This document shows positions 1-7,158 of a DNA stretch of 27,754 bases, one piece after another (position 1 is the stretch's first letter; every line of letters starts with the position of its first letter). Where the stretch lies: positions 1 to 27,754 of the forward strand of contig VBGV01000070.1 in NCBI GenBank assembly GCA_005880755.1, given 5' to 3'. The notes under the pieces are model-generated. The model was not told the DNA's origin, made no database searches, and saw nothing but the letters and a program-made list of their open reading frames with translations. Position numbers and translations under genes: made by a program. This DNA comes from Chloroflexota bacterium. Its GTDB lineage: Bacteria; Chloroflexota; Dormibacteria; Dormibacterales; Dormibacteraceae.

Positions 1-420
1 GACGTCGCGGGCTTGCTGCCGTTGAGACCCGCGATCCGCCTGGTCAAAGGGGCGTACGCGGAGCCACCTGAGATTGCGTTCACAGCCAAGCGTGACGTCG
101 ACGCGAACTATCTCGCTCTGTGCGTGTTCATGCTGCCCGAGGTCATGCGGAGCAGGCTGCGACTCGTGCTTGCGACGCACGACGTCGACCTGGTCGCCAA
201 GGCCTGGCGCTTCGGTCAGGCCCTCGGCATGGATCGTTCGCAGCTCGAGGTCGCGATGCTCTACGGCATCCGGGCCGGCGAACAGGTCCGCCTCGCCCGC
301 GAGGGGTTCACCGTGTGGGACCTCATCGCGTACGGGGACGCGTGGTACGCGTGGTACCTGCGGCGGCTGGCGGAGCGCCCCGCCAACGTTTGGTTCGTGG
401 CGAGGCAACTCCTACCGTAA
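1..420 (+). CDS. Proline dehydrogenase, C-terminal part (5' end outside window)
   Basis: The frame is open from the first base, so the gene begins upstream of the window; about 139 residues are visible. Proline dehydrogenase oxidises proline to pyrroline-5-carboxylate with FAD, the first step of proline breakdown. The visible part matches the end of the PutA-type (beta/alpha)8 barrel: RLVKGAYAEP early on, then the ATHD motif, then LYGIR followed by a Gln, and near the end YLRRLAERPAN, whose arginines bind the substrate carboxylate in the family. The product ends after VARQLLP, as free-standing actinobacterial-type enzymes do, so no fused P5C dehydrogenase domain follows. A strong hairpin lies directly downstream. 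Family assignment is firm; the N-terminus cannot be judged. Confidence 0.93.
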   Translation, partial: DVAGLLPLRPAIRLVKGAYAEPPEIAFTAKRDVDANYLALCVFMLPEVMRSRLRLVLATHDVDLVAKAWRFGQALGMDRSQLEVAMLYGIRAGEQVRLAREGFTVWDLIAYGDAWYAWYLRRLAERPANVWFVARQLLP

Positions 421-423
421 GAA

Positions 424-455
424 AGTAGAGGGAACCCTGCCGGGTTCCCTCTACT
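424..455 (+). terminator. Perfect 14-bp hairpin after the proline dehydrogenase gene
   Basis: The arm at 424-437 and the arm at 442-455 are exact reverse complements around a four-base loop (TGCC). It begins four bases after the stop codon. No T-tract follows, so it is a terminator or mRNA 3' end stabiliser by position and strength rather than a classical intrinsic terminator. Confidence 0.7.
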
Positions 456-603
456 CCGGGGCGCTCAACGGCCGTTCACCATAATCAGCTGCATCCAGCT
501 CCGGTGCCGGCCGGATTCGCGCCCCTAACTCCCTCCGGAGAGGAAGGGATTTTCGAAATTCCTACTCGTAGCCACGCGCGGCGACCTACAGGCGACGCGT
601 GTC

Positions 604-626
604 GCGGCCGGGCAAAGCCCGGCCGC
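604..626 (-). terminator. GC-only hairpin downstream of the small secreted protein gene
   Basis: Two perfect 10-base arms (604-613 and 617-626) surround an AAA loop. The hairpin lies 16 bases beyond the 3' end of the minus-strand gene at 643-891, which is why I assign it to the minus strand, though it is symmetric. No T-tract is present. Confidence 0.55.
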
Positions 627-642
627 CAAAGCACGCGAAACA

Positions 643-891
643 TTAGGGAACGGTTGGGACCTGTCCCGCGTTCTCCTGCGCCTCCCGCGCCGCGCTCTCG
701 CCGGCCTCGTGCGTCGCGTCCTCGTTCGGCACGAACTTGCCGGGCGTCGTGGTCGAGGACGGGCTTGGCGAGGGCGTGGCCGCCGCCGCGGTGAGCACGG
801 TCGCCGAGTAAAGCACGGCTCCGCCCACACCTCCCACCAACATCGACCCCGCGATCGCCGCCGCTGCAACTGTCTTGCGAACTCCGATCAC
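643..891 (-). CDS. Small secreted or membrane-anchored protein with Ser/Thr/Pro linker
   Basis: An 82-residue product of unknown function. It starts at GTG 891, with an SD-like GGAGG about 7 bases upstream. Residues 4-37 form a signal-peptide or membrane-anchor segment rich in Ala, Gly and Val after a short basic N-terminus (MIGVRK). A low-complexity linker of Pro, Ser and Thr follows at about 39-50, then a hydrophilic acidic tail holding KFVPNED, HEAGESAAREAQENAG and a final PTVP. There is no cysteine and therefore no lipobox. The tail has the periodic Ala/Glu character of a short helix. The gene stands alone, divergent from the diiron protein gene. The SD, the signal-like N-terminus and the hairpin after it support a real gene; no function can be given. 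Confidence 0.7.
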   Translation of the reverse strand: MIGVRKTVAAAAIAGSMLVGGVGGAVLYSATVLTAAAATPSPSPSSTTTPGKFVPNEDATHEAGESAAREAQENAGQVPTVP

Positions 892-1035
892 TGCATTGCC
901 TCCAATCTGGGGATCGCTCTCAAGGAGCGTCGCGACCTAGACTGACGGCGCCCGCTGAGCCCTCTTTGTGAGGAGGCTGGGAGTTCTCCGAGCCGCAAAT
1001 TGATCCACCGCACTGAAAAATTCGTAGGGGTTGGT

Positions 1036-1953
1036 ATGAGCTTCAGCATCGAGCGCTACAAAGAAGAGTCGAAGAAGGTCGACACGACTGGCATCGCATG
1101 GGACGAGGTCACCGCGCATCCACTGTCCAAAGGCGACCTTTTCTGCCTTCACTACATGATGGACATCGAGAACCACGTCCCCCTCTATCTCTCCCACCTG
1201 CTGGTCACTCGCGCCTGCATGGACCCGATCCTCACTGCGTTCCTCGCGTGCTGGAACTACGAAGAGCTCTGGCACGGCGAGAACATCGGCCGCTGGCTGA
1301 ACCTCTACGGCATCGAGTTCGACACCCAGGAGCGCATCGCCAACGTCCGAGCGAATCTCGGTTTTCAGAACAGCGTGAGCATCCTCTCGACGATGGCCGG
1401 GTCCTGGCTGCTGAAAGACTTCTCTGCCGTCTACCTGTCGATCGGGGCGATCAACGAGCTGTCGACCCTGACGGGGTATGAGGCATTGATCCGGAAGTCG
1501 GGCCACCCTGTCTTGAAGGACCTGCTGAGCCGGATCATCAAGGACGAGCGGCGCCATTTCGCCTTCTACTACAACTCCGCGAAGGAGTGGCTGAGCGGAA
1601 ACGAGCGTGCCCAAAAGCTCGATCGATGGATGCTGGACCGCCTGTGGGTGCCTGTCGGGCAGGGCGTGAAGAGACAGGAAGAGGTCGACGCGCTGGCGCT
1701 GTATCTGTTCGACGACGAGCAGGGCGAGGAGGAGCTGCTGGAGCTCGACGCCAAGATCGGCAAGCTGCCGGGCCTGTCCGGGATCAAGCTCATGTCGAAG
1801 GCCCTTTACGCCGCGCGTGAGCGCGTGCGCCGCGACCCGCGGTGGGCTTGGCGGCTGATCGAGAACGAGGAATGGGCGATCAAGCCGCCCAGGAAGTCGC
1901 CCATCGGCGAGCTCACGGGGCGGCGCACGCCACAGGAGGCGGGAACGTCGTAG
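1036..1953 (+). CDS. Ferritin-like diiron protein, acyl-ACP desaturase-like
   Basis: A 305-residue protein. I chose ATG 1036 because a GGGG SD-like run sits 5 bases before it; the frame stays open to 1000 without a better start. The four-helix diiron ligand set is complete: Glu45 (DIENH), Glu77 with His80 (EELWH), Glu141 (INE) and Glu171 with His174 (DERRH). This spacing is that of plant-type acyl-[acyl-carrier-protein] desaturases, soluble enzymes using O2 and ferredoxin to place a double bond in an acyl chain, and of related mycobacterial DesA-type proteins. Residues 37-60 are hydrophobic but fit a core helix. The C-terminus is charged and ends near the following sigma gene, which overlaps it. 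Diiron membership is very likely; the exact substrate is inferred, and another ferritin-like oxidase remains possible. Confidence 0.8.
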   Translation: MSFSIERYKEESKKVDTTGIAWDEVTAHPLSKGDLFCLHYMMDIENHVPLYLSHLLVTRACMDPILTAFLACWNYEELWHGENIGRWLNLYGIEFDTQERIANVRANLGFQNSVSILSTMAGSWLLKDFSAVYLSIGAINELSTLTGYEALIRKSGHPVLKDLLSRIIKDERRHFAFYYNSAKEWLSGNERAQKLDRWMLDRLWVPVGQGVKRQEEVDALALYLFDDEQGEEELLELDAKIGKLPGLSGIKLMSKALYAARERVRRDPRWAWRLIENEEWAIKPPRKSPIGELTGRRTPQEAGTS

Positions 1954-2531
1954 CGGGGAGCGGCGACCAGGGCCGCGAGGCGGGTCTCGCCGCGGGGCTC
2001 GCGGCCGGCAACCATGAGGCGCTCGCCGAGCTTTACGACCGCTACGCAACCGTCGCTTACGGCGTGGCGATGCGCGTGCTTGGCGACCCAGGACGGGCGG
2101 AGGACGCCGTCCAGGACGCGTTCATGAACGTCTGGAATCACGCCGCCAGCTTTGATGCCGAGCGCGGCTCACTGCGCGCATGGCTGCTGACCTCGGTCCG
2201 GAATCGATCCATCGACTATCTGCGCGGCCGCGGCGGCCGCGACCGCGAGCGCGAGCGCGAGCTGCACCCTGAAGTCGCCTACGCACTTTCGCCATCCGAT
2301 CCCTGGCGCGAGGTCGCCCTTTCCCTCGAGCGCACGGCGGTCCGCGACGCGATGGCCAGTCTTCCCGCCGAGCAGCGCCAGGTCATCGAGCTGGCCTACT
2401 TCGGCGGTTACACACATGCCGAGATCGCGGACATGGCGAGGGTGCCGCTCGGAACAGTGAAAGGCCGGATGCGCCTCGCGCTCGAGAAGATGGGGTCCTA
2501 CCTGCGCGGACGAGGCCTGGTCGATGTCTGA
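1872..2531 (+). CDS. ECF RNA polymerase sigma factor (SigK-like)
   Basis: An extracytoplasmic-function sigma factor with only regions 2 and 4. Region 2 shows ALAELYDRYATVAYGVA and GRAEDAVQDAFMNVWNHA, then the DNA-melting part RAWLLTSVRNRSIDYLR. Region 4 shows LPAEQRQVIELAYFGGYTH and a helix-turn-helix ending GTVKGRMRLALEKM. The start is uncertain: ATG 1872 gives 219 residues and overlaps the previous gene by 82 bases, while a textbook AGGAGG at 1934-1939 precedes no ATG, GTG or TTG. The recognisable domain begins only at about base 2030. The stop overlaps the anti-sigma start by 8 bases, the usual SigK/RskA arrangement, so the factor should be held inactive at the membrane by the next product. 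Confidence 0.9.
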   Translation: MGDQAAQEVAHRRAHGAAHATGGGNVVAGSGDQGREAGLAAGLAAGNHEALAELYDRYATVAYGVAMRVLGDPGRAEDAVQDAFMNVWNHAASFDAERGSLRAWLLTSVRNRSIDYLRGRGGRDRERERELHPEVAYALSPSDPWREVALSLERTAVRDAMASLPAEQRQVIELAYFGGYTHAEIADMARVPLGTVKGRMRLALEKMGSYLRGRGLVDV

Positions 2532-3279
2532 CCACGAAGAGATGGAGAGCTCGGTCGCTGCGTGGGTGCTCGGCGCGCTCGATGCGGACGAGGCCGAGAC
2601 GGTGCGCTCGCATGCCGAGGGGTGCCCGACGTGTCGCGAGCTCGCGGCTCGCTTGCGCCGCGTGGTGGGCGCATTGCCGCTCGTGGTCGACGAGGTCGAT
2701 CCGCCTGCCCGGCTGCGCGAGCGTGTGCTTGCCGCGGCAATGGCGTCGCGGGAGTCGCCGGCCTTCCCGCCGGCCGCGGGTGCCGCGAGACCGAGGCCGA
2801 AAGCGCCTCGGCCGACATTGCTCGTGGGTGTCGGCCGCCGGATGCCCGCTTACGCGGCGGCGGCGGTCGCCCTGATCGCCCTGGTGACGGGCGTCGTCAT
2901 CGGGGACGTCGCGTTCCACGCCCCTCAGTCGTCGCCGGCGAGCCAGGTCGCCCGATTCACGCTCGTGGGCCACCAGGAGATGGCGGGCGCTCAGGCGACG
3001 GTGATCGACCTCCAAAGAGACGGCCTGGTCCTGGTCGACTTTCGAGGTCTTCCGCCTCCGGGCAGCGGGCGCGTCTATGAGGTGTGGCTCATCCCGGCGA
3101 AAGGCAATCCGGTACAGGCGGCGGTCTTCGTGCCTGACAGCAATGGCGCGAAGGTGGTGCTCGTCAACCAGTCGCTGGGCGGCTACAGCGTGATGGCGGT
3201 GACCAATGAGGCCGGGCCGGATGGATCACAGGCGCCCACGCAGCAACCTCAGCTTTATGGAAACGTCCACCTGAAATAG
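2524..3279 (+). CDS. Membrane anti-sigma factor, RskA family
   Basis: A 251-residue anti-sigma factor. The N-terminal cytoplasmic part carries a zinc-binding anti-sigma motif, His30-x3-Cys34-x2-Cys37 (HAEGCPTC), which binds the sigma factor. A single membrane segment lies at about 108-128. The extracytoplasmic part matches the anti-sigma-K (RskA) C-terminal domain: PPPGSGRVYEVWLIP, later VFVPD and SVMAVTNE, ending in LYGNVHLK. In this family regulated proteolysis releases the sigma factor. Its ATG lies inside the end of the sigma gene (8-base overlap), so the two are probably translationally coupled. The diiron protein just upstream is a possible target or operon partner; that is inference. 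A hairpin follows the stop. Confidence 0.93.
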   Translation: MSDHEEMESSVAAWVLGALDADEAETVRSHAEGCPTCRELAARLRRVVGALPLVVDEVDPPARLRERVLAAAMASRESPAFPPAAGAARPRPKAPRPTLLVGVGRRMPAYAAAAVALIALVTGVVIGDVAFHAPQSSPASQVARFTLVGHQEMAGAQATVIDLQRDGLVLVDFRGLPPPGSGRVYEVWLIPAKGNPVQAAVFVPDSNGAKVVLVNQSLGGYSVMAVTNEAGPDGSQAPTQQPQLYGNVHLK

Positions 3280-3283
3280 AAGA

Positions 3284-3310
3284 GCCGACGGCGCATTTCA
3301 CGCCGCCGGC
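3284..3310 (+). terminator. Hairpin after the sigma/anti-sigma operon
   Basis: Arms 3284-3293 and 3301-3310 pair over 10 bases with one mismatch around a 7-base loop. It starts five bases after the anti-sigma stop and lies between two convergent genes, so it may serve both strands. No clear T-tract. Confidence 0.55.
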
Positions 3311-3339
3311 CACATTAGACCCTTGATCTGAGCTCGCTT

Positions 3340-3504
3340 CTAGTTCTTGCCCGGAACGACAGGTGCCGGCATCTCCGGCTCCTCGAGCATGTCGGGCTTC
3401 TCGAGCTCTTCGTCGCCACGCTCGTCCAGAGGGTGCTCACGCTCCATGTGAGCCTTCATCTCTTCGGAGTTGGCGACTTCCTGGTCGCAGATCTCGCATT
3501 TCAC
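3340..3504 (-). CDS. Tiny C2H2 zinc-finger protein (54 aa)
   Basis: Start GTG 3504 (complement), stop at 3340-3342. An SD (TGGAGGTG in the complement of 3511-3518) lies 6 bases before the start. The first 24 residues form one classical C2H2 finger: Cys3-x2-Cys6-x12-His19-x4-His24 (MKCEICDQEV then MKAHMEREHP). The remaining 30 residues are very acidic and proline-rich (DEELEKPDML, EEPEMPAP) and end PVVPGKN. Such a protein could bind nucleic acid or protein through one zinc finger; the acidic tail argues against simple DNA binding. The gene stands alone between a plus-strand operon and a plus-strand small membrane protein gene. Cys/His spacing plus a good SD make it likely to be real. Function unknown. 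Confidence 0.75.
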   Translation of the reverse strand: MKCEICDQEVANSEEMKAHMEREHPLDERGDEELEKPDMLEEPEMPAPVVPGKN

Positions 3505-3557
3505 GGCCGTCACCTCCACACGAGGTCTGAAGCGCCCGAACCTTGCGGCCCGAGCGC

Positions 3558-3617
3558 CTCAATTGGAAAACGCAGTCCTCATCGCCGTTACTGGCTCCGA
3601 ATTCGTTCTCAATTGGA
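3558..3617. repeat. Two direct copies of CTCAATTGGA, 50 bases apart
   Basis: The same 10-base word occurs at 3558-3567 and 3608-3617, upstream of the small membrane protein gene starting at 3652. The core AATT is palindromic. The 50-base offset is close to five helical turns. This could be a pair of operator sites; nothing else supports that. Confidence 0.35.
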
Positions 3618-3651
3618 GGGAGTGTGGAGTCAGTTGAAACTGGAGGTCCGA

Positions 3652-3933
3652 ATGAACACGCTTTCCGACGAGATTCAAAACCAGGTCAAGGCCGGACGGC
3701 AGACGGTCGAAAAGTCGATCGGCGAGATCAAGGAGATCGACGTGCGCGAGCTGCCGCCGGTCGCATTCCTGGCGGCCGGCCTTGCGGTCGCCGCAGTCGC
3801 CGTCGGCGTGGGGTGGATCGTCTACCGAAGTCGCCGTCGCCGCACCCTGGTGCAAAGGCTGCAAGATGCGCTGCCCGAAGGCGTGCGCGAGCTGCCGGGC
3901 GGGCTCCGCGACCAGGTCAGGCGAGCGCTCTAA
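3652..3933 (+). CDS. Small single-pass membrane protein
   Basis: A 93-residue protein starting at ATG 3652, with SD GGAGGT at 3642-3647; the frame is open far upstream but this start is clearly best. Residues 1-35 are a charged, probably helical, segment (MNTLSDEIQNQVKAG, SIGEIKEIDVRE). One membrane segment spans about 38-58 (PVAFLAAGLA onward), followed by a cluster of five basic residues in RSRRRR. A cytoplasmic-looking basic tail ends GLRDQVRRAL. The positive-inside rule puts the C-terminus in the cytoplasm. The layout recalls small stress or cell-envelope proteins of the DUF3618/YtxH kind, but I do not recognise the family. It is convergent with the patatin gene, only 11 bases away. Confidence 0.75.
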   Translation: MNTLSDEIQNQVKAGRQTVEKSIGEIKEIDVRELPPVAFLAAGLAVAAVAVGVGWIVYRSRRRRTLVQRLQDALPEGVRELPGGLRDQVRRAL

Positions 3934-3944
3934 CCAGGCTTCAG

Positions 3945-4859
3945 TCAGGCCGCGCGCGCGGGGTTGGGCTGGAGGTTGAGAGCTTTCGTGGGCTTTTCGG
4001 GCGTGGCAACATGGGCGCGCCCGTTCGAGCTGCCCAGGTCCCTGCGCGCCGCGCTGTAACCCCACTCGATCAGCTCCCTGGTGTGACTGAAGTCAGCCGG
4101 TGATACGTCGGCGAGGTCGTGCGCCGGCATGACGTGGATGTCGGCGGCGGCTCGATTGGCGGTCACCTCGGCCTCGAGCTTCTGCTCGACGATGCGCGCC
4201 AGCGCGTGCAAGGCCATGCCCAGCGCGTTGGTCGGCTCACGGTTCAGCCACGGGTAGCCGACCGGAAGGACGTAGATCTTCTCCGCACCCAGCTCGATCG
4301 CGACGGTGACCGGGGTGTGGTTGGCGACACCGCCGTCGACGTAGTCGCGGCGGCCGATCTCCACCGGCGGGAACACGCCTGGGATGGCGCAGCTTGCGAG
4401 CAGCGCAGGCACCGCCGGGCCGGAGGCGAGGATGGTGGCGCGACCGCTCTTCAGCTCGGTCGCCACGATGTGCACGGGAATGGCTGCTTCCTCGAGCCGC
4501 CGGTAGGGGATGTGCGTCTCGAGGATCCTGCGCAGGCTGGAGTTCGAGATGAAGTGGTTGGTGCGTCCCAGCAGGCCGCGCGCTCCCGTCATCGGGCTCA
4601 GCGGAAAGACGTCCTGGCGGCGAAGACCGAGCCAGATGTCCTCCAGCTCCGCCATGCCGTCGGGCTCGGGCCGCCCGGCCACCCACGCGGCGTTGACCGC
4701 TCCGACCGACGTGCCGATCAACATGTCCGGCCGCACGCCGTGCTCGAAGAGCGCCCGGATCATCCCGACCTGGACAGCCCCGAGGCTTCCACCGCCGGAG
4801 AGCACAAAAGCGGTGCGGCCGTTCCCCCGCGCGCCGTTCGCGCCGAGGGCACGCCTCAT
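3945..4859 (-). CDS. Patatin-like phospholipase (RssA/YchK-type)
   Basis: A serine lipid acyl hydrolase of about 304 residues from ATG 4859 (an upstream extension is open but overlaps the neighbouring gene). The patatin core is complete: oxyanion glycine loop SGGGSLGA at 21-28, nucleophile Ser51 in GTSVG, and Asp175 in the DGG motif of the Ser-Asp dyad. Proteins of this bacterial class are cytosolic or loosely membrane-bound and release fatty acids from phospholipids or other acyl esters; the natural substrate is unknown here. No signal peptide is seen. The last ~35 residues (from SSNGRAHVAT) look unstructured. The gene follows the 59-residue gene by 26 bases and probably shares its transcript. 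Family firm, substrate open. Confidence 0.92.
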   Translation of the reverse strand: MRRALGANGARGNGRTAFVLSGGGSLGAVQVGMIRALFEHGVRPDMLIGTSVGAVNAAWVAGRPEPDGMAELEDIWLGLRRQDVFPLSPMTGARGLLGRTNHFISNSSLRRILETHIPYRRLEEAAIPVHIVATELKSGRATILASGPAVPALLASCAIPGVFPPVEIGRRDYVDGGVANHTPVTVAIELGAEKIYVLPVGYPWLNREPTNALGMALHALARIVEQKLEAEVTANRAAADIHVMPAHDLADVSPADFSHTRELIEWGYSAARRDLGSSNGRAHVATPEKPTKALNLQPNPARAA

Positions 4860-4885
4860 CGGGTCAGGTGGGTGAGTCCCATGGT

Positions 4886-5065
4886 TCAGGCTGCCTTCTT
4901 GACGTCGCGGTCTTTCATGCGCTTCTGACGCAAGGTCTCGAGCATGTCCGCGGCATCCAGGCGATCCCACAGGCGCCAATCGGCCTCCGAACGCCACACC
5001 TGGTCGAGCAACGCCTCCAGCTGGGTGTGAAGGTCGGGCGCGTCGGACTTTGATCTGAACCTCAC
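4886..5065 (-). CDS. Small hypothetical protein upstream of the patatin gene
   Basis: I place the start at GTG 5065 because AGGAG (complement of 5073-5077) lies 7 bases before it, giving 59 residues; the frame is open to 5140 from an ATG without an SD. The product is hydrophilic and helical in appearance: basic N-terminus MRFRSKSD, then LHTQLEALLDQVW, then DWRLWDRLDAADMLETLRQKR, and a Lys/Asp-rich end. It has no membrane segment, cysteine or recognisable motif. Trp/Leu spacing suggests two amphipathic helices, as in small adaptor proteins. It probably forms an operon with the patatin gene 26 bases downstream. Function unknown. Confidence 0.6.
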   Translation of the reverse strand: MRFRSKSDAPDLHTQLEALLDQVWRSEADWRLWDRLDAADMLETLRQKRMKDRDVKKAA

Positions 5066-5147
5066 CTTTTGTCTCCTACTTCCAAAACGCGCACGCAGCC
5101 AATTGGCGACTACCACTATTGGACGGTTCTGGAATTCCACGGATGGT

Positions 5148-6161
5148 CTAGCCTCCTATCCAGACTGGCGCGGACGTGGAGTCGAGCCCGAGGTCCGTCG
5201 TGATGTTGCGGACCGAAGCCGGACCACTCGAACCGACCGTCCAGAGCTGGAAATTGCCGCCCGGCCTGGACGGTGCGAGATAGGCGATCGTCTTGCCGTC
5301 GGGCGAAAATGCCGGCGAGGCGAGGAGCTGGCCGCTCACCAGCGTCGCGGGTGAACCGAGCGTCAGCGAGGTCGCGTCGAGGCTCGCGACGTCGAGCTCC
5401 ACGGATTGATTCGAGCCTTTGCTGCAGACCATGGCGAGCATCTTTTCGTCGGGCGAGACCGCGGGTTGCCCGCACCCGAGCTCGGGAGCTGTCAGCGCCT
5501 GGCCTCCACTCCCGGGACGCTTCTGGATCCAGACCTGCGCGTGAACCTGGAACGAGTCGTCGATCGAGTACTTGGTGTAGAGCAGCGCGCCGTCACGCAG
5601 GGGAACGGGATTCACGTCGCCACCGGTGAGGTCGTTTGGATGCGTCCACTGGACGGAGCCCCGCGCGCCTGGATTCGACGGGCTCGCGAAGATGGCCAGG
5701 TCGACTTGATAGCTGTTGTAGCGGCTTTTCGGGTCGTAGTCGTAAAAGATTGTCGATCCGTCCGGGCTCAATCGCGGATAGAAAGACCAGTGATTGCTCT
5801 CGGCCGCGCCGGGCGTGTAGTTGTGTGTCAGCTGGGCAACCTGCTTGCCGCCTGTGGTCAGCAGGACAAGGTCCGAATAGTTGACTCGCCTTCGCACCGC
5901 GACCAGCTGGTCGCGGCCCGCAATCGTCGCGGGCTGCATCCATCCGTCTTCAGACGTGACCTGCGTGAACGATCCGTGCTGGAAGCGAAAGATGGCCCCG
6001 CCCTGGACCACATACATGGTCCCCGGCAGCGGTGCGACCGTGATCTCGTTGGGGCGGTGCACCACAGGCGCGCCTTCTTTCAGGGCGCCGGCGACGTGAT
6101 ACACGCCGATGCCGAAAGCGAGCATCGCCAGCACGAGGCCCGCGCCGATCGCCCAGCGCAT
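5148..6161 (-). CDS. Membrane-anchored beta-propeller protein (TolB/PD40-like)
   Basis: A 337-residue protein. Start ATG 6161 overlaps the stop of the LCP gene by one base (TGATG), which fixes the start by translational coupling. An N-terminal membrane anchor (about 4-24, AIGAGLVLAMLAFGIGVYHV) puts the rest outside the cell. The body contains repeated PD40/WD40-like blades with the signatures LSPDGSTIFYDY, VSPDEKMLAMV and FSPDGKTIAYLAP. Such propellers usually bind proteins or glycans and are rarely catalytic. In actinobacteria LpqB-like propellers accompany envelope systems; here coupling to an LCP cell-wall ligase suggests a role in envelope assembly, which is inference. The 5066-5147 gap downstream shows no convincing terminator. 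Confidence 0.83.
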   Translation of the reverse strand: MRWAIGAGLVLAMLAFGIGVYHVAGALKEGAPVVHRPNEITVAPLPGTMYVVQGGAIFRFQHGSFTQVTSEDGWMQPATIAGRDQLVAVRRRVNYSDLVLLTTGGKQVAQLTHNYTPGAAESNHWSFYPRLSPDGSTIFYDYDPKSRYNSYQVDLAIFASPSNPGARGSVQWTHPNDLTGGDVNPVPLRDGALLYTKYSIDDSFQVHAQVWIQKRPGSGGQALTAPELGCGQPAVSPDEKMLAMVCSKGSNQSVELDVASLDATSLTLGSPATLVSGQLLASPAFSPDGKTIAYLAPSRPGGNFQLWTVGSSGPASVRNITTDLGLDSTSAPVWIGG

Positions 6162-7090
6162 CAGGCAAACGTCTTCTGCACGAGCGGCCGGATCTGGCTC
6201 CAGTCGGGGTACACGACGCTCTGGCCACCGGCCCAACCCTCGGAGGTGTAGGGCGGGACGAGCACGACACGATGGACGTTCGGACCGCTGAAATCATTGG
6301 CGATCGACATGAGCGCGCGCATCTTGTCGAGTCCGATGCTCGTCTTGACCTCGCCGTTGAATGCGCTGGCCACCGAAGGCAGGTCTGCGACGTTCATGTG
6401 CGATGCCGCGGCTTTGATGGCCAGCAGGAGCTGCTGTTGCCGTTCCGACCTGGCGAAGTCACCACGCGAATCGCCGTGTCGAGAGCGGACGTACTGAAGC
6501 GCGTGCACGCCGTCCATGTGCGTCGCGCCGGGAAGGACCGCGACGCGGTAATAGGCGTACGGATCTGTGGTGCCGTTAAGGTCGGCGGGGTAATAGTCGT
6601 CCATGACCGGGTTGGTCACCTGAAGGTTGACGCCGCCGAGCTTGTCGATCAGCTTGACGAGCCCGTCCAGTCCGATCCATACGTAGTCGTCGACATGGAC
6701 CTTGAAGTTGCTCTCGACGGCGGCGATCGCGCCCTGGGGACCAGCCTCCTGGTACGCCCAGCTGATCTTGCCCCATCCCTGGTTCGGGATCTGGACCCAC
6801 AGGTCGCGCGGGATCGACAGCATCGTGGCCTGCTTGGCGGCGGGATCGACGCGGACCAGGATCATCGACTGGGTGTTGAGCCGGTCGGGCACGAACTTGG
6901 AATCGTCGTCGGAGCCCAGCAGCAGCACGGTGAATGGCTGCGTCGGGGCGCCGACCGGGTTCAGGTTCGGGAGGCCGTCACTCGCGGACGTAGAGTTCGC
7001 GGCGGTCTGGAAGACAGGCAGGAAATACGCGCCGAGGCCACCGAGGCCGGCGAGCAAGAAGCCGAGGGCAACAATCCACGTACGCGTCAC
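6161..7090 (-). CDS. LytR-CpsA-Psr (LCP) family cell-wall glycopolymer ligase
   Basis: A 309-residue protein from GTG 7090; a GGAGG lies 13 bases upstream, rather far, and no better start is visible. A single N-terminal membrane segment (about 5-27) anchors it with the catalytic domain outside. LCP signatures are present: LLLGSDDDS, then DRLNTQSMILVRVDP, then LSIPRDLWVQIP, and later YVRSRHGDSRGDFARSERQQ, which holds the arginines that bind the pyrophosphate of the lipid-linked substrate. LCP enzymes transfer teichoic-acid-like or arabinogalactan-like polymers from a polyprenyl carrier to peptidoglycan. Its presence supports a single-membrane cell. It is followed, with one-base overlap, by the anchored propeller and preceded by a lipoprotein gene on the same strand. 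Confidence 0.92.
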   Translation of the reverse strand: MTRTWIVALGFLLAGLGGLGAYFLPVFQTAANSTSASDGLPNLNPVGAPTQPFTVLLLGSDDDSKFVPDRLNTQSMILVRVDPAAKQATMLSIPRDLWVQIPNQGWGKISWAYQEAGPQGAIAAVESNFKVHVDDYVWIGLDGLVKLIDKLGGVNLQVTNPVMDDYYPADLNGTTDPYAYYRVAVLPGATHMDGVHALQYVRSRHGDSRGDFARSERQQQLLLAIKAAASHMNVADLPSVASAFNGEVKTSIGLDKMRALMSIANDFSGPNVHRVVLVPPYTSEGWAGGQSVVYPDWSQIRPLVQKTFA

Positions 7091-7136
7091 GAGAGCGTCT
7101 GATCCTCCACCCGAGGCAACGCTTGAAAGCGCACAA

Positions 7137-7152
7137 CGCCCCGTCAGGGGCG
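7137..7152 (-). terminator. Short hairpin between lipoprotein and LCP genes
   Basis: Arms 7137-7142 and 7147-7152 (CGCCCC and GGGGCG) pair perfectly around a GTCA loop. It lies in the 121-base gap after the lipoprotein stop. There is no T-tract, so it may only attenuate or stabilise the transcript. Confidence 0.35.
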
Positions 7153-7158
7153 CCACAG

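Noticed and set aside
421..642. Search for a gene or RNA in the gap after proline dehydrogenase
   Set aside because: Apart from the two hairpins I see only short GC-rich frames without SD, and no tRNA-like cloverleaf.
4052..4083. TGTAAC inside the patatin region as another ECF promoter
   Set aside because: No CGWC follows at 15-17 bases and it points into the antisense of a gene.
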